In this document: positions 59,765 to 64,000 of the stretch, in pieces
Layout of the letters: each line of letters opens with the position of its first letter
Position numbering within the stretch: position 1 is the first letter of the stretch
Origin: Chalciporus piperatus
Lineage: Eukaryota; Basidiomycota; Agaricomycetes; Boletales; Boletaceae
DNA length: 64,000 nt
Assembly (NCBI GenBank): GCA_038093975.1
Contig: JBBPTG010000036.1
Coordinates: 1 to 64,000 of the forward strand
Reading direction: 5' to 3'
Made by a program: the position numbers and the translations under genes
The notes under the pieces: model-generated
The model's input: only the letters and a program-made list of their open reading frames with translations
What the model was told of the DNA's origin: nothing
The model's database searches: none

Positions 59765-62700
59765 TCATATCTCAGCGCCAAATCCGTTCAGTAGTGTCTG
59801 CAAGTCCTGGACAACTTTCTCCTGGTCCTTCGATACATCAGCGCCCGGAGCATTGCTGCCACTGTTCTCTCCCAAGAGTGGCTGGATCGCTTCCCAAAGC
59901 TCATTGTATTCCTGTTTCGTTCCGGGTGTAGCAGCATCCTCACCCACACACCGCTTTCCGCCCTCCAAGCGAGCAAGTGCCGCATATGCCTCTTCGAAAG
60001 CGGCCACATCAAACGCAGCAGCCCCGCCTGTTGTTCCGTCAACGTCGCCATCCGTATCGACATCGTCGGATAGCCAATTTGACGCAGTTGACGGTGGGAG
60101 CGATAATATATCACCGAAAACGGCGTCCGAATCGGAAAACCACGCAGCATCCGAATCTGTGAGGAGTGGTCCTCCTTCCGTGTCGGTCAGCCATGTTTCA
60201 GTTTCGCTAAGCCATGCATTGGTTTCGGAGTCCGTGAACCAAGCCGCGGTGGTCGCATCATCAGAGAACCATGCCGTGTCCGATGAGCCCGGAGCCCCAT
60301 TTGAGATTGGGATGTCAAAATCAGTGTCCTCGTGCTTGACAGGACTCGAAAGAGGACTTGTTGGTGGGGGAGGTGAAGAAGGGGGTAAGGGACTCGAGGG
60401 GTAATCCTCCTCTGCTTGGTCGACGCCTTCATTCCACATCGTCTCTTGAGCTTCATGGCCTTCTTCGGCAGCCGAATGTGAGGGTTGATTGGGCACGTCG
60501 AGCCCATGAAGTGCCTCGTCCAACTCACGACCTAGCACATCCCCCATGGAATCCGCATTCTGTTCGCCCTTCCGCACAGCTAGCGGAGACCTCAGTCTGA
60601 GTGAACCAGCTCCCCCAATCAATGGGGACGGACTGCCCGGTACTCCTGATCCACCCTTTTGTTGAGGTGGAGTACGCATCGAACAAGGTGATGGGGGAGG
60701 CAACAAGAACGTCCTCGATCCCATACTTGTCTGCGTCTGAGGCGTACGAACGACCGAACCTGGCGACGCAAACAGCGTCCTTCTACCCGTGTGCACACTC
60801 TTGGGTGTCTGATGTTTGCCCTTGTCCCGCTTCGGCGTCTTGGGTGTCTGCATCAGACACTTCAGTGGTGACTTCTTAGTTGTTGATCGATGATGGGCTG
60901 ACGGGGAACGTGGGGTGTATGTGAGTCGTGATAGTGAATGCGTGACACTGGGGGTGCTCGGAGTGAACAGCGATCCGGCGGAGCCAGACCCAGGTTGTCC
61001 CATCTGTTGCGGTCCCGATCCCAAAGACACACGTTTCCGCGGGGGCGTACTCGGGGCGACTGGAGGTGGAAGGGAACGTTGCGAAGGAAGCGGGGATGAC
61101 GGGATAGGTTCGACTGCATCGGAAGCGAACACAGGCAGAGTCGTTGGTGGGGGCGGGGGGAGCAACGGTGCACTCCACGTGGTGCTCAATGAAGGTCGTG
61201 GGTTTGTCTTCCCTGCGGTTTCCTCTTCGTCTGCGGAAGACTCTTTCGAGGCATCCGCTCCCGACATAGCTCCACCTACACGTCTGCGTTTCGCCTTGGC
61301 AGCCTCCCTTCGTCTCAGAGATACTTGCGCTGTCTTAGCCTCGCGTTCTGCCTGCTGTCGTGCAAGCACCTCCTCGGACAACCGCGGAAGGGTGGCCGTG
61401 CCAGTGCGTGCCCAAGCTGGTAGAACGAAGTTCTTAAGAGGGTTCTTCGTCGAAGCTACCGTTGAAGTGGATGTCGAAGTCGCCGCAGATGCAGAAGTTG
61501 ACGTAGACGTCAAGGTAGGCGCAGACGCGGGATTGAAGAAAATGGGATATGACACGGAACCAGGTTTGTAGGTGGAAGCTCGATACTGCGACGCAGACGT
61601 CGCCGAATCAGGCCTGGGGAGTGGACGGGGAGGGGATGACTGAGCATGCTTGGATATAGGTGCAGATTTAGTTGGACGAAGATGAGTATCTTGAGTGGCA
61701 TTTTCGGGTGCGCGTGCATCTGAAAACACGGGATCTCGTTAACGGAAAGGCATTACCATCACCGGGAACATAACAAACCCGAATGCCTACTCGCATCGCG
61801 TTTAGAAGATGAGCGCTTTCGCGACCTTTCTCGCTCGCGCTCCTGTTCTGCCATAACTTCATTGAGAGTGCGTCTCCGCTTGGCTGCCGTTCCATCTTCG
61901 GGTGCGGCTGAATTCGAAGAAGTCGCAACAACACTGGGTGGTTTCGCCTTGGATTTCAACGGGTCGGAAACTGATCCAGTTGATTGCTTTGCATTCCGAT
62001 CGGCAGTCGAAGAAGATATCAATGTCTGTGTCGAGGAGCCTGAAGAGCTGGCCTGCAATCGAGCACCCGTAGATGCGTACATGGCATCTAACATCGAAGG
62101 CAGACGTGCCGAAGGCGATGACAGCACCCTGCTCCTGGAAGGCGATGATTGTATTCGTCTCTGTCTCATAGCACTAACCAAACCCCTTGTCGAGCTAGAC
62201 GTGTGTGCCACCGTCGGTGAAGGCGAGTCGGGTACGGTAAAAGGAGATGTAGACGATGATGCGTGAGCCTGAGCCTGGGCATATTCACTCAGCTTCCGTT
62301 TGCGTGTGTGAGAGGGAGTAGGCGTCGTTGGTATCGACAAGGAAGGAGATGTCGATTTGGCTCTCCCCTCTGTCCTCCCCGAAGCAGTGCGCTCTGATGC
62401 CGGTGGCTCGCTGAATGATGGCGTTGGTGTGGAATCACGTGCCGCAGAAGGCGTCGACGTCTGAGACGAACCCGACGTGCTTTCATGTGCTGACGGAGGT
62501 GTGCTCGCGGGCATTGGGGACGCATCTGTACCCTGGCTACTGGGAGGCATCGGAGATTCTTGTTGGCTCGTGCTGGAAGACGTATTGCGCTTCGTGTCAT
62601 GATTGTCAACGGTAGCCGGCCTATCACCCGGTTTTCGAAAGGCGGTGGTATCGATGGTAGAAGAATCGAGTATGACGATATCCGAGTCTCCGTCGTCCCC

Positions 62701-64000
62701 TTCGTCATCATATTTCGCTTCTTTGGCGGCTAGCGTTGCTTCGCCGATGGAGGTATTAGTATTCGCGGGCGCTGCAAGTTGGAGGAGTTGAGGGTTAGTT
62801 GCTAGTACCCCTTGCAGCGCCAATAGAAGAGCTGCCTGTTGCTCGGGGGTACCGTTCCCTGCCACGTTACCAGTTGATGCAGAGATGGCGGAAAGCAAGC
62901 CCAACAGTGGATTATACGATGGCTGGGGGTATGGATGAGCCTGCGGGTGTAGTTGCGGGTGTGACTGGGCGGGTTGCTGGCTAGACGGGTATGGTTGTTG
63001 GTAAAAAGAAGGTATCGCTGATGGTAGACCAGTTGCTACAGGGCGCGTCAAAGGTGCACAAATAAATGGGGAATTCGTAGGCGGAGGTCGCGGCGGGCGA
63101 GGTTTGGCCTTTTGCTTCGACTTTACCGCTACCTCTTGTTTAGACTCGCAACGGGGATCTGCCACAGTCGATGAACCCGCCGCTGCACAACCCATTCCAT
63201 CAGTGAAGATCCACTTAATTCTACGGAGCCCTATTCACCTGCAAGAAAAGAATCCCCAGCCTGTGACTTGAGCTTCGACTTGGATTTCGAAGAGGTAGAT
63301 CCCTCGGGCCGACCACGTGAACGACGCGGAGGCCCAATGTAAAGTTCTGGAAAGTCAACGGAGCGAGTGAGCTTTCGTGGTTCTTGCTGGCCGACTTGCA
63401 AATGAGGAGCCGAAGACCAATTAGGGCCAGACATTTGAGGCTGGAAATGCATTGCAGGTTGAGATGGGCCAGGCGCGGATGTCGCCTGTCCCCATGGATA
63501 AAACGTATGCGGCATCGATTTATGTACGCGCTTCGTCTGTCGTGCGAAAAACGAAATGAATTGTCAGAACCGTCCGATCGGCACAGCGATAGAACGAGAA
63601 AGCTCAGCTCTTCGGAGAAAACGAGAGATACGTACCTCTCGAAGTGCAAAGACGACTTCGAGCGCAGGAGTCGAACTGGAAGTGAGCGTTCCAGTAACGT
63701 GAACGCTACCTGAATCGTTCGATTCGAGAGCCCAGGACATTAGCCCCAGAGCAACTGCTACACCGCGGGGTGAGCCGGAGTTCTGGGGTGAGTTGGTCAA
63801 ACTAGAAGGCGGAGGCTGTGACTCCAGGGGGTCCAGGACATAGAGAGAATAATCTCGTTCTGGGTCCTGGAGCAGTTCAGGGCTGTCGCCAACGCAACAT
63901 AACATAAGAAGTAATTCAAACCATGCACTAACTGAATGCTGACCTCGAATCGCACACCGCTGCGAGACATGCCTTGAGTGGGGCTCGTGCATACCCAGCT
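59765..64000 (-). CDS. Large Ser/Pro-rich nuclear regulator, Ams2/SPT21-like (5' end outside the window)
   Basis: Starting at the right edge, the first visible exon (about 63890-63635) reads PELLQDPERDYSLYVLDPLE, then GVAVALGLMSWALES and VTGTLTSSSTPALEVVFALR. This resembles the N-terminal domain of Ams2/SPT21 proteins, which control histone gene transcription in yeasts. An exon with PRKLTRSVDFPELYIGPPRR and basic KSKSKLKSQ follows. Long low-complexity exons (63195-61759 and 61729-59765) are rich in Ser, Pro and Thr and contain basic patches (KRRRTLNEVMAEQERERERS), DSDIVILDSSTIDT and repeated SPLPPSSPPPPTSPLSS. The C-terminus QTLLNGFGAEI-stop ends at 59765. No complete zinc finger is visible. 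The domain identification is from memory and moderate; intrinsic disorder is plain from composition. Confidence 0.55.

Overview
The window comes from a filamentous basidiomycete (probably an agaricomycete) nuclear genome. Genes are interrupted by many short introns of about 45-65 bp with GT..AG ends. The recognisable proteins (Spa2, Atg7, B-type cyclin, eL14, uL2, GAPDH) are eukaryotic, and several families present are largely basidiomycete (DUF6534 membrane protein, DUF6589 relic, KDZ transposase with TET/JBP dioxygenase). All calls were made by reading translations and splice sites by eye; no database search was run.

Left third (1-22.6 kb): a nested transposon landscape. It begins with the 5' part of a minus-strand Cys-rich zinc-finger gene (1-1167). 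Next is a 2.7-kb element with 54-bp terminal inverted repeats and oppositely oriented short tandem repeats (1219-3964). A recent non-autonomous LTR element follows (4605-9168, 5-bp target duplication GAAGG), inserted in a minisatellite field. After more minisatellites comes a decayed pair of genes on the same strand: a TET/JBP-type 2OG-Fe(II) dioxygenase (10951-12365) and a KDZ transposase with a CxC-type zinc cluster (12540-16166). A 5'-truncated Ty3/gypsy chromovirus (about 16.6-21.9 kb) follows. It carries an extra 3' ORF with two zinc knuckles, and it has itself been hit by a G-rich palindromic element and by a hAT-like MITE with a perfect 8-bp target duplication. Its 3' LTR abuts a truncated minus-strand gene.

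Middle (23-33.4 kb): an intact PLP-dependent aromatic amino acid decarboxylase, a DUF6534 seven-helix membrane protein, an intact flavin-containing monooxygenase and a probable O-methyltransferase remnant lie near each other. This may be the residue of a small specialised-metabolism cluster. A DUF6589 relic follows.

Right half (33.6-64 kb): mostly conserved housekeeping genes, densely packed and often divergent. In order they are spa2 (polarisome), an IMPACT-family protein diverging from glucosamine-6-phosphate deaminase, an EgtB/OvoA-like non-haem iron sulfoxide synthase lacking the usual methyltransferase domain, GAPDH, ATG7, eL14 diverging from uL2, a zinc alcohol dehydrogenase, a B-type cyclin, and the 3' part of a large Ser/Pro-rich regulator resembling Ams2/SPT21.

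The most striking theme is DNA-methylation biology written in the sequence. A transposon-borne TET/JBP oxidase lies among elements whose mutations are overwhelmingly CpG transitions: all three LTR-LTR substitutions, most chromovirus stop codons, and the RT catalytic Asp.
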